Of a DNA stretch of 64,000 nt, positions 44,131-52,678 are shown piece by piece. This stretch comes from BOG-908 sp963692875 (GTDB lineage: Bacteria > Pseudomonadota > Alphaproteobacteria > Acetobacterales > Acetobacteraceae). A program made the translations under genes and the position numbers. Each line of letters opens with the position of its first letter. Position 1 is the first letter of the stretch. The notes beneath the pieces are model-generated. The model was not told the DNA's origin, ran no database searches, and saw only the letters and a program-made list of their open reading frames with translations. Where the stretch lies: NCBI GenBank assembly GCA_965198755.1, contig OZ240673.1:2604001-2668000 (forward strand), in the 5' to 3' direction.

Positions 44131-44263
44131 GAAGGCAAGGCCTTCTTTTCTGAAGAAAAGAAGCAAAAGACTTTTGGGCCTGCTGTCGCGAAGATTTCTT
44201 TAGGACACGCGCAAGGGAACGAAAGTTTTTGGTTCTTCTTTCGAAAAAAAGCCGCTTGCTTCG
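44131..44263. repeat. nested palindromic repeat, copy 20
   Basis: Left arm of the CTTCTTTTCTGAAGAAAAGAAG subtype; right arm worn (GGTTCTTCTTTCGAAAAAAAG). It lies after the glycosyltransferase, convergent with the DUF1223 gene. Confidence 0.82.
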
Positions 44264-44332
44264 CTTGTCACCTGTCAAAACCAAAGACGGTTGGTATGAG
44301 ACCGGTGATGCTGGTTTCGACGTCCTGGTTTA

Positions 44333-44382
44333 GTCAGCAAGCACGGCCCGCTTTTCAAAAAAGCAGGCCTTGCTTGCTTCCT
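44333..44382. repeat. nested palindromic repeat, right half only
   Basis: GCTTTTCAAAAAAGCAGGCC followed by TTGCTTGCTTCC is a right arm of the CTGC/GCAG type without a left partner. It lies downstream of copy 20, before the DUF1223 stop. Confidence 0.7.
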
Positions 44383-44410
44383 TTCAATTTTCCCCAACCT
44401 GGGCAAGGTG

Positions 44411-45115
44411 TCACTTTGACGTAGCAGCCGCCAGCACGGGCCCTGTCCGTCCCGCCTGCACCAGTATCGCCGTGCGCAACCCCGCCCGCGGCGGCGCCGG
44501 CAGGTCGAAGCTCCGGCTTTGCCCGCTCCACGTGCCCAGGTATGCCACCTGCTGCACCACGTTGCGGTGTGGCAGCGTCTCGCCGGCGTTCTCGCCGCGA
44601 TGGATTGCCACCTGCACCAGTGCTGGGTCGTAGCGCACCAGCACAACCTGCCCCGATCCGGATCCAGCGCCTATTTCCGCCCGCGTGTCCGACACGCGCA
44701 CCGCCGGGCCGCCATTGCCGCGCTCACCCTGCCGCATCAGCGCGGCGAGTTCGCCGGACTGCGCGCCCACGCCGTCCACGCGGCCGTTGACCACCACCTG
44801 CGGGGTGAACACGCCGTCATGCCCCAGCGACCGCGCGTAGTCGTATTGCCGTTGCGTAAAATCTTGTCTGGCAAATGTGTCTCTCCAACCGAGGTAGTCC
44901 CAGTAGGTCACCTCCCAGCTCAGCGCCAGAACGTCGGGCCGGCTCGCCACGGCAAGCACGTTGGCGTTGGCCGGCGGACAGGAGGAGCAGCCCTGGCTCT
45001 GGAACAGCTCGACCACCAGCGGATGCGCTGCGTCGGCGGCAAATGCTGCAGGCGCGACGTAGTTAGTAGCCGCGGCGGCAAGACAACTGCAAGCGGCGAC
45101 GAAGGATGCGTTCAC
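44411..45115 (-). CDS. DUF1223-family secreted thioredoxin-like protein
   Basis: 234 residues. The signal peptide (SFVAACSCLAAAATNYVAPA then AFAAD) is followed by the family hallmark VVELFQSQGCSSCPPANANV. This places a CxxC motif (CSSC) where thioredoxins have theirs, then YWDYLGWRDTFA and TPQVVVNGRVDGVG. It is probably periplasmic and redox-related; the biochemical role of DUF1223 is unsettled. The GTG start at 45115 has AGGAGA upstream. A DUF1993 gene lies 65 bp upstream in the same direction. Confidence 0.85.
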   Translation of the reverse strand: MNASFVAACSCLAAAATNYVAPAAFAADAAHPLVVELFQSQGCSSCPPANANVLAVASRPDVLALSWEVTYWDYLGWRDTFARQDFTQRQYDYARSLGHDGVFTPQVVVNGRVDGVGAQSGELAALMRQGERGNGGPAVRVSDTRAEIGAGSGSGQVVLVRYDPALVQVAIHRGENAGETLPHRNVVQQVAYLGTWSGQSRSFDLPAPPRAGLRTAILVQAGRTGPVLAAATSK

Positions 45116-45180
45116 GGTCTCTGATCTCCTGCCGCCGGCATGTCCGGTCGCCAGAACTTTCGCGGCGATGCCGCCGGCGG

Positions 45181-45687
45181 TTACGAGCCGCCCATATAGT
45201 CCGCCTTGCCGAGCTTGACGCCCTGATTACGCAGGATCGCGTAGGTGGCAGTGAGATGGAAATAGAAATTGGGCAGAACGAATGTTGTCAGGTAGTCCGC
45301 GCCGGAAAAGTGTATCTCGCGTCCGGGGAATTTCAGCGTGATGTCTCGTGCCTCGCTGTCGTCGAGCTGTTCCTGCGTGACCGTCTCCACGAAGGCGATG
45401 GTCTTGTTAATCCGGTCCTGCAACTCGTCGAAGCTGCTTTCGGTGTCCGGGAAGGACGGCACCTCCAGGCCGGCCAAACGGGCGGCAGCATTCTTCACCG
45501 TGTCGGACGCTATCTGAACCTGGCGCGAAAGCTTGTGCATGTCCGGCGCCAGCCGGGCCTCCACCAGTATCTCAGGTGCGAACTTCCGTTCGTCCGCATC
45601 GGCCCGGGCTTTATCCAGGCAGGCAGCGAGGTTCTTGAGGCCGCGTAAGAAGACCGGGATAGATGCGGAATACATCGAGAACGGCAC
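45181..45687 (-). CDS. DUF1993-family protein (DinB-like fold)
   Basis: 168 residues. Family features include the start FSMYSASIPVFLRGLKNLAA, then RLAPDMHKLSRQVQIASDTV and near the end LPNFYFHLTATYAILRNQGV. The latter holds the histidine usually found in this four-helix bundle group. The function is unknown. The ATG at 45687 is clear. It may form an operon with the DUF1223 gene. Confidence 0.85.
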   Translation of the reverse strand: MPFSMYSASIPVFLRGLKNLAACLDKARADADERKFAPEILVEARLAPDMHKLSRQVQIASDTVKNAAARLAGLEVPSFPDTESSFDELQDRINKTIAFVETVTQEQLDDSEARDITLKFPGREIHFSGADYLTTFVLPNFYFHLTATYAILRNQGVKLGKADYMGGS

Positions 45688-45905
45688 GGTATTTCTCCTA
45701 GTAATGAGGGCGGCGCTTCAGGCAGGCGGCAAAGCGAGCGGTTTTTTTTAAAAGAAAGTCTTTGTTTTTGTGGTGCCGCAGAGGGGGAGTTCGCGATGGC
45801 CGAACTAGAAGTGTATTGCTGCTCGTCTTCCCGTGAGAGATAGCAGAATCGCTGCACGATCGGGCCTGTTGAACCCCGTCTAGCGCCGTGTTTTTGGGAC
45901 AGAAC

Positions 45906-46040
45906 AGAAAGCAAGGCCTTCTTTTTTGCAAAAAAGAAGCAAAAAACTCTTGTCAGCGCTGTCGCGGACCTTTCCACCGGCGAGTACCAAGGGAACAAAA
46001 GTTTTTTGGTTCTTTTTTTCAAAAAAGAACCGCTTGCTTC
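45906..46040. repeat. nested palindromic repeat, copy 21
   Basis: Left tip CTTCTTTTTTGCAAAAAAGAAG (loop variant GC), centre CTGTCGCGGACC, right tip GTTC/GAAC intact. It lies between the acyl-CoA dehydrogenase 3' side and the DUF1993 start. Confidence 0.9.
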
Positions 46041-46053
46041 TGTGTCGACAAGA

Positions 46054-46084
46054 TTTTGGGCTGTTCATTAAGAACAGCCCAAAA
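46054..46084. terminator. perfect 13-bp hairpin, probable terminator
   Basis: TTTTGGGCTGTTC-ATTAA-GAACAGCCCAAAA is a perfect inverted repeat with A/T ends on both sides. It would work in both directions and lies about 135 bp past the acyl-CoA dehydrogenase stop, at the end of the fatty-acid operon. Confidence 0.65.
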
Positions 46085-46218
46085 CCCAAGCGATACTTTC
46101 ATTCATCGAGTCAGAGCTTTTACCCGAGATCTCATTCCTAAGGTTCCAGCTTTCCGACAACGAAGTGAGCGCCTATAACTGCATCAACGTTCCCGATGCA
46201 ACGTAGCCGGCAGCCTCG

Positions 46219-47997
46219 TCAGAACGCAGCCTCCTCCAGCTCCATCATGCTCGTCTTGCCCGACTTGATCGCGCTCCACAGCGCGCTGGTCTGCGGCAGC
46301 AGGCGATCGGCGAAAAACTGCGCTGTCGTCAGCTTTGCCTTGTAGAAACCGGCATCGCCGTTGGCGTCGGGCAGCTTGGCCTCGGCCACCCTTGCGGACT
46401 TCGCCCACATGAAACCGAGGGCCACCAATCCCATCAGCCGCAGGTAGTCGGTCGCCGCAGCGCCGGCCTCTTCCGGGTCCTTCAACGACACGGTTGCCAA
46501 GTGCGCAGTCGCCTGCTGCAAGGCCGCGAACGACTTAGCCAGCGGCAGCACCTTCGGGTCCGCCGCGTTCTCCTCGATGAAGGCCTGCACCGGGTGGAAG
46601 AACTGGCGCAGGAAACGGCCCATATGCGCCGGCATCTTGCGGCCGACCAGGTCCAGCGCCTGGATGCCGTTGGCGCCCTCGTAGATCATGCAGATGCGTG
46701 CGTCACGCACCAGCTGCTCCATGCCGTGGTCGCGGATGTAGCCGTGGCCGCCGTAAACCTGCAGCGCCATGCTGGAAAGTTCGAAACCGAGGTCGGTGAA
46801 CAGTGCCTTGACCACCGGCGTCATGATGGCGACGAAGTCCTCCGCTTCCTGCCGGCGCTGCGGGTCGTTGGCTTTGCTCTCGAGGTCCAGCGCGGTCGCC
46901 ACCCAGCCGGACAGCGCGCGGCAACCTTCCACGTAGGCACGCACCGTCATCAGCGTGCGCCGCACGTCCGGATGCACGATGATCGGGTCGGCCGCACGGT
47001 CCGGATGCTTGGCGCCGGACAATGCGCGGCCCTGGATGCGGTCCTTCGCGTAGAACGCAGCGCTCTGATACGCCGTCTCCGCCACGCCCAAACCCTGGAT
47101 GCCGACCGACAGGCGTTCGGCGTTCATCATGGTGAACATCGCCCGCATACCCTTGTTGGGCTCGCCCACCAGCCAGCCGACCGCCTCGTCGAAATATAGC
47201 TGTGCGGTGGCCGAACCTTTCAGACCCATCTTGTGCTCGATGGCGGTGCAGGTGACGCCGTTTCGCGCGCCGGGGCGGCCGTCCTCGTTCGGCACGAACT
47301 TCGGCACCAGGAACATGCTGACGCCCTTGATGCCGCGCGGGGCGTCCGGCAGGCGAGCGAGCACCAGGTGGATGATGTTCTCCGTCAAGTCGTGCTCGCC
47401 GGCGGAGATGAAGATCTTCGCACCGCTGATGCGATAGCTGCCGTCATCCTGCGGCACTGCCTTGGTGCGCATCATGCCGAGATCCGTGCCGCATTGCGGC
47501 TCCGTCAGGCACATCGTACCGGACCAGGTGCCGTCTATCATCTTCGGCAGGTAACGCTGTTTCAGCTCGTCACTGCCGTGGCCCTCAAGCGCCAGCGTGG
47601 CGCCGTGCGTCAGCCCCGGATACAGGCCGAAGCTGAGGTTGGCGGAGCACTGCATCTCCTCGACCATCTTGCCGAGGATCTCCGGCAGGCCCTGGCCGCC
47701 ATACGCGGTGGGCGAGGCCAGCCCGCCCCAGCCGCCCTCGCAGAATTTCTTGTAAGCTTCAACGAACCCCGTCGGCGTGCGCACCACGCCGTTCTCCAGC
47801 CGGCAGCCTTCCTCGTCGCCGCTAGCGTTGATCGGCAGCAGCACGTCGGTCGCGAACTTGCCTGCTTCCTCGAGGATGCTGTCCATAAGCTCCTCGGTGA
47901 CGTCGGGCTGGTTGATCTCGGCGACGTGGGCGGCGGAGTTGTGCAGCTCGTGCATCACGAAGCGCATGTCGCGCAGGGGGGCTTTGTAGACTTGCAT
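46219..47997 (-). CDS. acyl-CoA dehydrogenase (long form with C-terminal extension)
   Basis: 592 residues. The N-terminal helical domain leads to the FAD-binding region (MCLTEPQCGTDLGMMRTKAV) and the C-terminal helical domain with the catalytic-base region MIYEGANGIQALDLVGRKMP. A further C-terminal extension of about 120 residues is typical of the DmdC/AcdA long subfamily. It removes two hydrogens from an acyl-CoA; DmdC-type enzymes act on methylmercaptopropionyl-CoA, but the operon suggests fatty acyl-CoA. GGAG lies before the ATG at 47997. It is the last gene of the fad operon, separated from the FadN gene by a repeat. Confidence 0.9.
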   Translation of the reverse strand: MQVYKAPLRDMRFVMHELHNSAAHVAEINQPDVTEELMDSILEEAGKFATDVLLPINASGDEEGCRLENGVVRTPTGFVEAYKKFCEGGWGGLASPTAYGGQGLPEILGKMVEEMQCSANLSFGLYPGLTHGATLALEGHGSDELKQRYLPKMIDGTWSGTMCLTEPQCGTDLGMMRTKAVPQDDGSYRISGAKIFISAGEHDLTENIIHLVLARLPDAPRGIKGVSMFLVPKFVPNEDGRPGARNGVTCTAIEHKMGLKGSATAQLYFDEAVGWLVGEPNKGMRAMFTMMNAERLSVGIQGLGVAETAYQSAAFYAKDRIQGRALSGAKHPDRAADPIIVHPDVRRTLMTVRAYVEGCRALSGWVATALDLESKANDPQRRQEAEDFVAIMTPVVKALFTDLGFELSSMALQVYGGHGYIRDHGMEQLVRDARICMIYEGANGIQALDLVGRKMPAHMGRFLRQFFHPVQAFIEENAADPKVLPLAKSFAALQQATAHLATVSLKDPEEAGAAATDYLRLMGLVALGFMWAKSARVAEAKLPDANGDAGFYKAKLTTAQFFADRLLPQTSALWSAIKSGKTSMMELEEAAF

Positions 47998-48013
47998 GTG
48001 TGCGTGATCTCCG

Positions 48014-48153
48014 AAGGAAGAAAGAAAGCAGTTCTTTTTTGAAAAAAAGAACCAAAAAACTTTTGTCTCTGGGGTGCGAGGCAGCTCAGACGCCTCGCCA
48101 GAGGGACAAAACGTTTTTTGGTTCTTTTTTTCAAAAAAGAACTGCTTGCCTTC
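48014..48153. repeat. nested palindromic repeat, copy 22 (inside the fad operon)
   Basis: Both tips are GTTC/GAAC, giving a very symmetrical copy. The centre is short and unusual (GGGGTGCGAGGCAGCTCAGA), with an inner GAGGC...GCCTC stem instead of CTGTCGCGG. It lies one base after the FadN stop and 16 bp before the acyl-CoA dehydrogenase start. Confidence 0.9.
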
Positions 48154-50592
48154 TTAGTTACGTAACGGCTTCCCGGTCTCCAGCATGTGCTCAATCCGCG
48201 CCAAAGTTCCAGACGTCTTCAGCAAACGCATGAACGACTCCCGTTCCAGCTCCAGCAGCCGGCTCTCTTTCACCGTGTCGACGATGTCCGTATCCCCGCC
48301 GGTCAGCACGCGCGCCAGCTCGCCGGCCACCACCACGTCGTGCGGTGTCGCTACCCCCAGCTTGCGGAAGCCCGCCACCGCCTGGTCCAACAACAGCTTG
48401 CCGGACGGTCCCGGCAGCACAATCTCGCGCGGCTCCGGTGCCTTGTAATCAACCGCCAACTCCAGCGCGCGCGCCTTGGCGTCCGCCAGCAACCGGTAGC
48501 GGTTCATGCTCACCCGATCGGTCGGCCGCAGGATCAGCATCTCTGCCGCGTCCGCCGCGGAGCGCGCCACCTTGGCCGTGCTCACCATCTCGAACACGCG
48601 CATCGGCGCCGGCATCGGCCCCTTGGGCGCTTTCGAGTTTGTTGCCCAGCGGCCCAGCATCTCCTTGCAGCCGCCCCACCCTGGCAGCAGGCCCACGCCG
48701 CATTCCACCAGGCCCGCATAGGTCTCCGCGTGCGCCTGCACGGCGTCGCTGTGCAACAGGAACTCGCAGCCGCCACCCAGTGCCATGCCGGCGGGAGCGG
48801 CGACTACCGGAAACGGCGCGTATTTCAGCTTCTGCATTACGTCCTGGCCGGTGGCGACCATCGCTTCCACCTGCATCCACGCCGCGATGTTCGCCGCAAA
48901 GATCGCCAGGCCCAGATTGGCACCGACGGAGAAGTTCGAGCCCTCGTTGTAGATCACCAGCGCCTTGTATTGTTTCTTGACCAGGGCGATGGTCTTGCCG
49001 ACCAAGTCCATGATCTGGTCGTCCAGCGCGTTGCTCTTGCTGGTGAACTCGAAGCACACCACGCCGTCGCCGATGTCCCACACGGCGGCGGACGCGTTCT
49101 TCAGCACGGGCTTGGACGCGAGCTTCACATCCTCCAGCATCAGCACGCCGTCCGGTCGCATCACGTCGTGATACGCACCGTCCTGCCCGAGGAACTGGCG
49201 GCGGCCACCCTCCACTCGGTAGAAGCTCCGCCCGGCGGCACGCTGCAGCGCCGGCGCCACGGTGAAGTTGTCGGCGCGCAGACGCTCGGTCAACCAGTCC
49301 ACACCCACCATGTCGATCAGCTCGAACGGCCCGTGATGCCAGTTGTAGCCGAGCCGCATTGCCTCATCGATGGCCACGAACTCGTCAGTGGCTTCCGGCA
49401 CCAGCTTGGCCGCGTAGCCCAGCATGCGGCCCATCACCGTCCAAGCGTAGTCGCCAACCTTGCCAGGCGTACTCATCAGCTTTCGCAAATCGCGCCCGGC
49501 TGCGGCCAGCTCCGGCAACTCGGCCGGGCGCTCCGGCCGGAACGCGCCGGTGACGAGGTCCACCGCCTCCTTGATGCGCTTGCCGCCCTGCTTGTTCAGC
49601 CGGTAGAAGCCGCCCTTGCCTTTGCGTCCGGTGTAGCCGCTCTCGATCAGCTTCTGCACCACCGGCATGTCGCGGTTGACGCCGTGGAACTCGTCGTCTT
49701 GCGGCAGCGCGCCGGCCATGCTGGCGTTGACGTGCGGCGTGAGGTCCAGCCCCACCAGGTCCATCAGCCCGAACACGGCGGTCTTCGGCACGCCGAACGG
49801 CCGGCCGAGGATGGCGTCGGCCTCCTCCACCGTCAGCCGCTGCTCCAGCGCCGCCGTCACCGCGCCGGTCATCCAGAAAACACCCAGCCGGTTGGCGATG
49901 AATCCGGGACTGTCCTTGCAGGAGACTACGCTCTTGCCCATCGCCACGTCGCAGAAATAACTGACGCGCGCGGCCAGCTTGGCGTCGGTCTGCGGTCCGG
50001 TCACCAGCTCCAGCAGCCGCATGTAGCGCGGCGGGTTGAAGAAGTGGGTGATCATGAAGCAGCTTGCAAAGCCGCCGGGCATGCCGCCGATCAGCGTCGC
50101 CAGCGGAATGGTGGACGTGTTCGAGGAGACGGGCGTGCCAGGCTTACGCACCGCGTCCAGCTTGCGGTACAGCGCCTGCTTGATGTCGAGCCGCTCGATG
50201 ACGACCTCGACGATCCAGTCGCACTCGGCCACGCGCGCGAGGTCGTCTTCGATGTTGCCGGTCTCGATCAGCTTGGCCGAAGCAGCCGACATGAAAGGTG
50301 CCGGCTCGGTCTTCAGCGCACGTTCAACAGCACCCTCGGCCACCGCGTTGCGGTTGATCCCCTCTTTCGGCACGATGTCCAGCAGCAGCACGCGCACACC
50401 CGCGTTGGCGATCTGTGCAGCGATACCGCACCCCATCACCCCGCTGCCGATGACGGCAACCTTGCTGAACAGCGCAGGCGCCGATTTGGCCGGCTCGGCT
50501 GCAGCTTCGTTCGGCACGATCGCAGAAACGCTCGCCGACGCCGCAGATGCGGCGAGGCCGGTCGTCGGTGCCGCGTCCAACACGTCCGCCAT
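48154..50592 (-). CDS. fadN: FadN-type 3-hydroxyacyl-CoA dehydrogenase / enoyl-CoA hydratase
   Basis: 812 residues. Order is dehydrogenase first (NAD fold VAVIGSGVMGCGIAAQIANA near 45-65, then THFFNPPRYMRLLELV with the catalytic His). A hydratase/crotonase domain follows in the second half (NFSVGANLGL for the oxyanion hole, PAGMALGGGCEFLLHSDAV). This order matches Bacillus FadN and is the reverse of E. coli FadB. It catalyses the hydration and second oxidation of beta-oxidation. The ATG at 50592 overlaps the thiolase stop by one base (TAATG). The N-terminal Ala-rich tail of about 40 residues is extra. Confidence 0.9.
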   Translation of the reverse strand: MADVLDAAPTTGLAASAASASVSAIVPNEAAAEPAKSAPALFSKVAVIGSGVMGCGIAAQIANAGVRVLLLDIVPKEGINRNAVAEGAVERALKTEPAPFMSAASAKLIETGNIEDDLARVAECDWIVEVVIERLDIKQALYRKLDAVRKPGTPVSSNTSTIPLATLIGGMPGGFASCFMITHFFNPPRYMRLLELVTGPQTDAKLAARVSYFCDVAMGKSVVSCKDSPGFIANRLGVFWMTGAVTAALEQRLTVEEADAILGRPFGVPKTAVFGLMDLVGLDLTPHVNASMAGALPQDDEFHGVNRDMPVVQKLIESGYTGRKGKGGFYRLNKQGGKRIKEAVDLVTGAFRPERPAELPELAAAGRDLRKLMSTPGKVGDYAWTVMGRMLGYAAKLVPEATDEFVAIDEAMRLGYNWHHGPFELIDMVGVDWLTERLRADNFTVAPALQRAAGRSFYRVEGGRRQFLGQDGAYHDVMRPDGVLMLEDVKLASKPVLKNASAAVWDIGDGVVCFEFTSKSNALDDQIMDLVGKTIALVKKQYKALVIYNEGSNFSVGANLGLAIFAANIAAWMQVEAMVATGQDVMQKLKYAPFPVVAAPAGMALGGGCEFLLHSDAVQAHAETYAGLVECGVGLLPGWGGCKEMLGRWATNSKAPKGPMPAPMRVFEMVSTAKVARSAADAAEMLILRPTDRVSMNRYRLLADAKARALELAVDYKAPEPREIVLPGPSGKLLLDQAVAGFRKLGVATPHDVVVAGELARVLTGGDTDIVDTVKESRLLELERESFMRLLKTSGTLARIEHMLETGKPLRN

Positions 50593-51728
50593 TACACCGC
50601 CTCCAGAACGGTGGCGATCCCCTGGCCGCCGCCGATGCATTGCGTGGCGATCGCATATTTCCCGCCCTCGCGCTTGAGCAGAGACGCCGCCTTGCCGACG
50701 ATGCGCGCACCGGTCGCCCCCAGCGGGTGACCCAGCGCAATCGCACCACCGTCCAGGTTCACCGTCTCCGGCCTGAAGCCGATCTCCTTCATGCTGGCGA
50801 GCGCCTGGCTGGAGAACGCCTCGTTCAGCTCCACCACGTCCATCTCTGCAGCACCCAGTCCCGCGCGCTCCAGCGCCTTGCGTGACGCGCGCACCGGCCC
50901 GATGCCCATGATGTCGGGCTCGCAGCCGGACACCGCGATGCTGCGGATGCGTGCCAGCACCGGCAATCTATGCGAGGCGGCGTATTCCTCCGAGCACACC
51001 AGCACGGCACTCGCCCCGTCGGTCAACGGCGAGGACGTGCCCGCGGTCACCGTGCCCTCCGCGTCGAACGCCGGCTTCAACCCGGCCAGCGCTTCTGCCG
51101 TCGTGTCCGGCCGGATGCAGCCGTCTTTGTCGACAACGCCACCCTTCACGCTGATCGGCACGATCTCGTCGTCGAACTTGCCCGAAGCCGCCGCCGCGGC
51201 CGCCTTGCGGTGGCTGGCGACTGCGAACTCCTCCTGCTGGCCGCGGGTGATTTGCCATTTCCGCGCGACGTTCTCCGCCGTCTCGCCCATGCCCATGTAG
51301 GCGCCCGGCTGCTTGCCCGCGAGCGTCACGTTGAACAGCGGGTTGTAGCCGCCCATCGGCACACGGCTCATGCTCTCGATGCCGGCGGCGATGAACACCT
51401 GGCCTGCGCCCATCTGTATCTGGCCGGCGGCGATGTGCACGCTGCTCATCGAACTGCCGCAGAAGCGGTTCACCGTCATACCGCCCACGCTCAGCGGCAA
51501 GTCCGCCAGCAGGCCAATCAGGCGTGCCACGTTCATCCCCTGCTCGCCCTCGGGGAACGCGCTGCCGACGATGATGTCCTCGATGTCCTCGGGTGCCACA
51601 CCGGTTTTCGCGATCATCCCGCGGATCACCGCGGCCGCCATGTCGTCGCCGCGAACCCGCGCTAGCGCGCCCTTCTTGGCCGGCGTAAACGGCGAACGGG
51701 CGTAACCGGCGATGACGACGTTGACCAT
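50592..51728 (-). CDS. fadA: acetyl-CoA acyltransferase (thiolase)
   Basis: 378 residues. Thiolase motifs: acyl-binding Cys in TVNRFCGSSMSSVHIAAGQI, NEAFSSQALAS, GHPLGATGARIVGKAA and the second Cys in CIGGGQGIA. It cleaves 3-ketoacyl-CoA in beta-oxidation. The ATG at 51728 has GGGAGA eight bases upstream. It is the first enzyme gene of the operon, coupled to FadN. The MerR-type gene starts 58 bp upstream in the same direction. Confidence 0.93.
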   Translation of the reverse strand: MVNVVIAGYARSPFTPAKKGALARVRGDDMAAAVIRGMIAKTGVAPEDIEDIIVGSAFPEGEQGMNVARLIGLLADLPLSVGGMTVNRFCGSSMSSVHIAAGQIQMGAGQVFIAAGIESMSRVPMGGYNPLFNVTLAGKQPGAYMGMGETAENVARKWQITRGQQEEFAVASHRKAAAAAASGKFDDEIVPISVKGGVVDKDGCIRPDTTAEALAGLKPAFDAEGTVTAGTSSPLTDGASAVLVCSEEYAASHRLPVLARIRSIAVSGCEPDIMGIGPVRASRKALERAGLGAAEMDVVELNEAFSSQALASMKEIGFRPETVNLDGGAIALGHPLGATGARIVGKAASLLKREGGKYAIATQCIGGGQGIATVLEAV

Positions 51729-51786
51729 TGCTACTTCTCCCAAGGTCCGGCCACCAGCCGGCATGTTACGGCAATTACCGGCGCCC

Positions 51787-52248
51787 TCAACCGGACGCTT
51801 TCCTGCGCTGGGCGAGACCGGCATGCGCCGCTTCGGCCTGGCGTTGCACGTCCTCCAGTTCGCCGATCGTCTGCTGCAGCGCGCTCATCTGCTCGCGCAG
51901 CGAGGCCAGCCGCGCGGCCACACCCGTACGCAGCAGCCGGAGCTGCTCGGCCTGCGTGTGGTCCACCCCGTACAGATCGAGGTAGTCCCTGATCTCCCGC
52001 AGCGAGAACCCCAGCCGCTTGCCGCGCAAAATCAGGATCATCCGCGCCCTGTCACGCGGCATGTACACCCGCGTGTTGCCGGCACGTTGGGGCGAAATCA
52101 GCCCCTTGTCCTCGTAAAAGCGGATGGTGCGCGCGGTTATACTCAGCTCGCGCGCCAGTTGCGTCACCGTGCGGAACGCGTCGCCACCCGGCGCAGCAGG
52201 CACGCACTGGCTTTGCTCTGCCACACCATGGGCGTCGGGACGGACCAC
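51787..52248 (-). CDS. MerR-family regulator, LiuR-like
   Basis: 153 residues, GTG start. The winged helix-turn-helix (TVTQLARELSITARTIRFYE then DKGLISPQRAGNTRVY) is followed by a coiled-coil dimerisation helix (LRLLRTGVAARLASLREQMS). There are no metal-binding cysteines, which argues against a metal sensor. It resembles LiuR and other acyl-CoA-responsive MerR proteins that control branched-chain or fatty-acid degradation. By position it probably regulates the thiolase-FadN-acyl-CoA dehydrogenase genes; the effector is inferred. Confidence 0.82.
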   Translation of the reverse strand: MVRPDAHGVAEQSQCVPAAPGGDAFRTVTQLARELSITARTIRFYEDKGLISPQRAGNTRVYMPRDRARMILILRGKRLGFSLREIRDYLDLYGVDHTQAEQLRLLRTGVAARLASLREQMSALQQTIGELEDVQRQAEAAHAGLAQRRKASG

Positions 52249-52678
52249 CCTGCTTCCCTATACGTCAACTTGCTAACGCAGATATAGCAGCCGGGACGGT
52301 CGATGCAAGCGCTGCCGTGCCGTCACGGCCTGCGAGCTCGGATACCTGAGGATAGGCGGGTTCAGGCGCGGAGCATCGGCGCCGAACAACCCGCCAGGAC
52401 GGGACACGCGGGGGCGCTGAAACCAGTGTGGTGCGGCGGGGTTCAGAGAAAGAAAGCAAGCAGTTCTTTTTTGAAAAAAAGAACCAAAAAACTTTTGTCT
52501 CCTGGCTTGCGTGATGTTGAGACCTGTTGTTCAGCTTTGCGACAGCGTGGACGGAAGCTTTTTGCTTCTTTTTCTCGAAAAAAACGCCTTTCTTCTGCTT
52601 GCCGCAGCAGACGCAGAATTGACACGCGTCCGAAACACTGAAACCGTTTGTCGGCAACAACCTCGCCCGGAGACGGAA
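52249..52678. promoter_or_regulatory. divergent region between the MerR gene and the S53 protease
   Basis: About 430 bp with repeat copy 23 in its middle (52450-52596). The MerR promoter should lie at 52250-52300, where ACGTCAACTTGCTAACG offers a weakly palindromic site. The protease leader lies at 52600-52678, with a GGAGACGG ribosome-binding site before the TTG start. Confidence 0.35.
52450..52596. repeat. nested palindromic repeat, copy 23 (between divergent genes)
   Basis: Left tip GTTC/GAAC intact; right tip CTTCTTTTTCTCGAAAAAAACG partly broken. The centre carries GTTGAGACCTGTTGTTCAGC and the CGACAG block. Confidence 0.88.

Larger units (their letters stand above)
45688..46218. other. 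gap with one repeat, a decayed arm and a terminator hairpin
   Basis: Over 500 bp without a gene. It holds a decayed arm at about 45733-45770 (GCGGTTTTTTTTAAAAGAAAG), repeat copy 21 and the perfect hairpin at 46054-46084. Confidence 0.5.

Noticed and set aside
48187..50730. An 847-codon open frame on the plus strand
   Set aside because: It is exactly antisense to fadN, is full of His, Arg and Gln runs, and has no family features. It is an artefact of GC-rich codon use.
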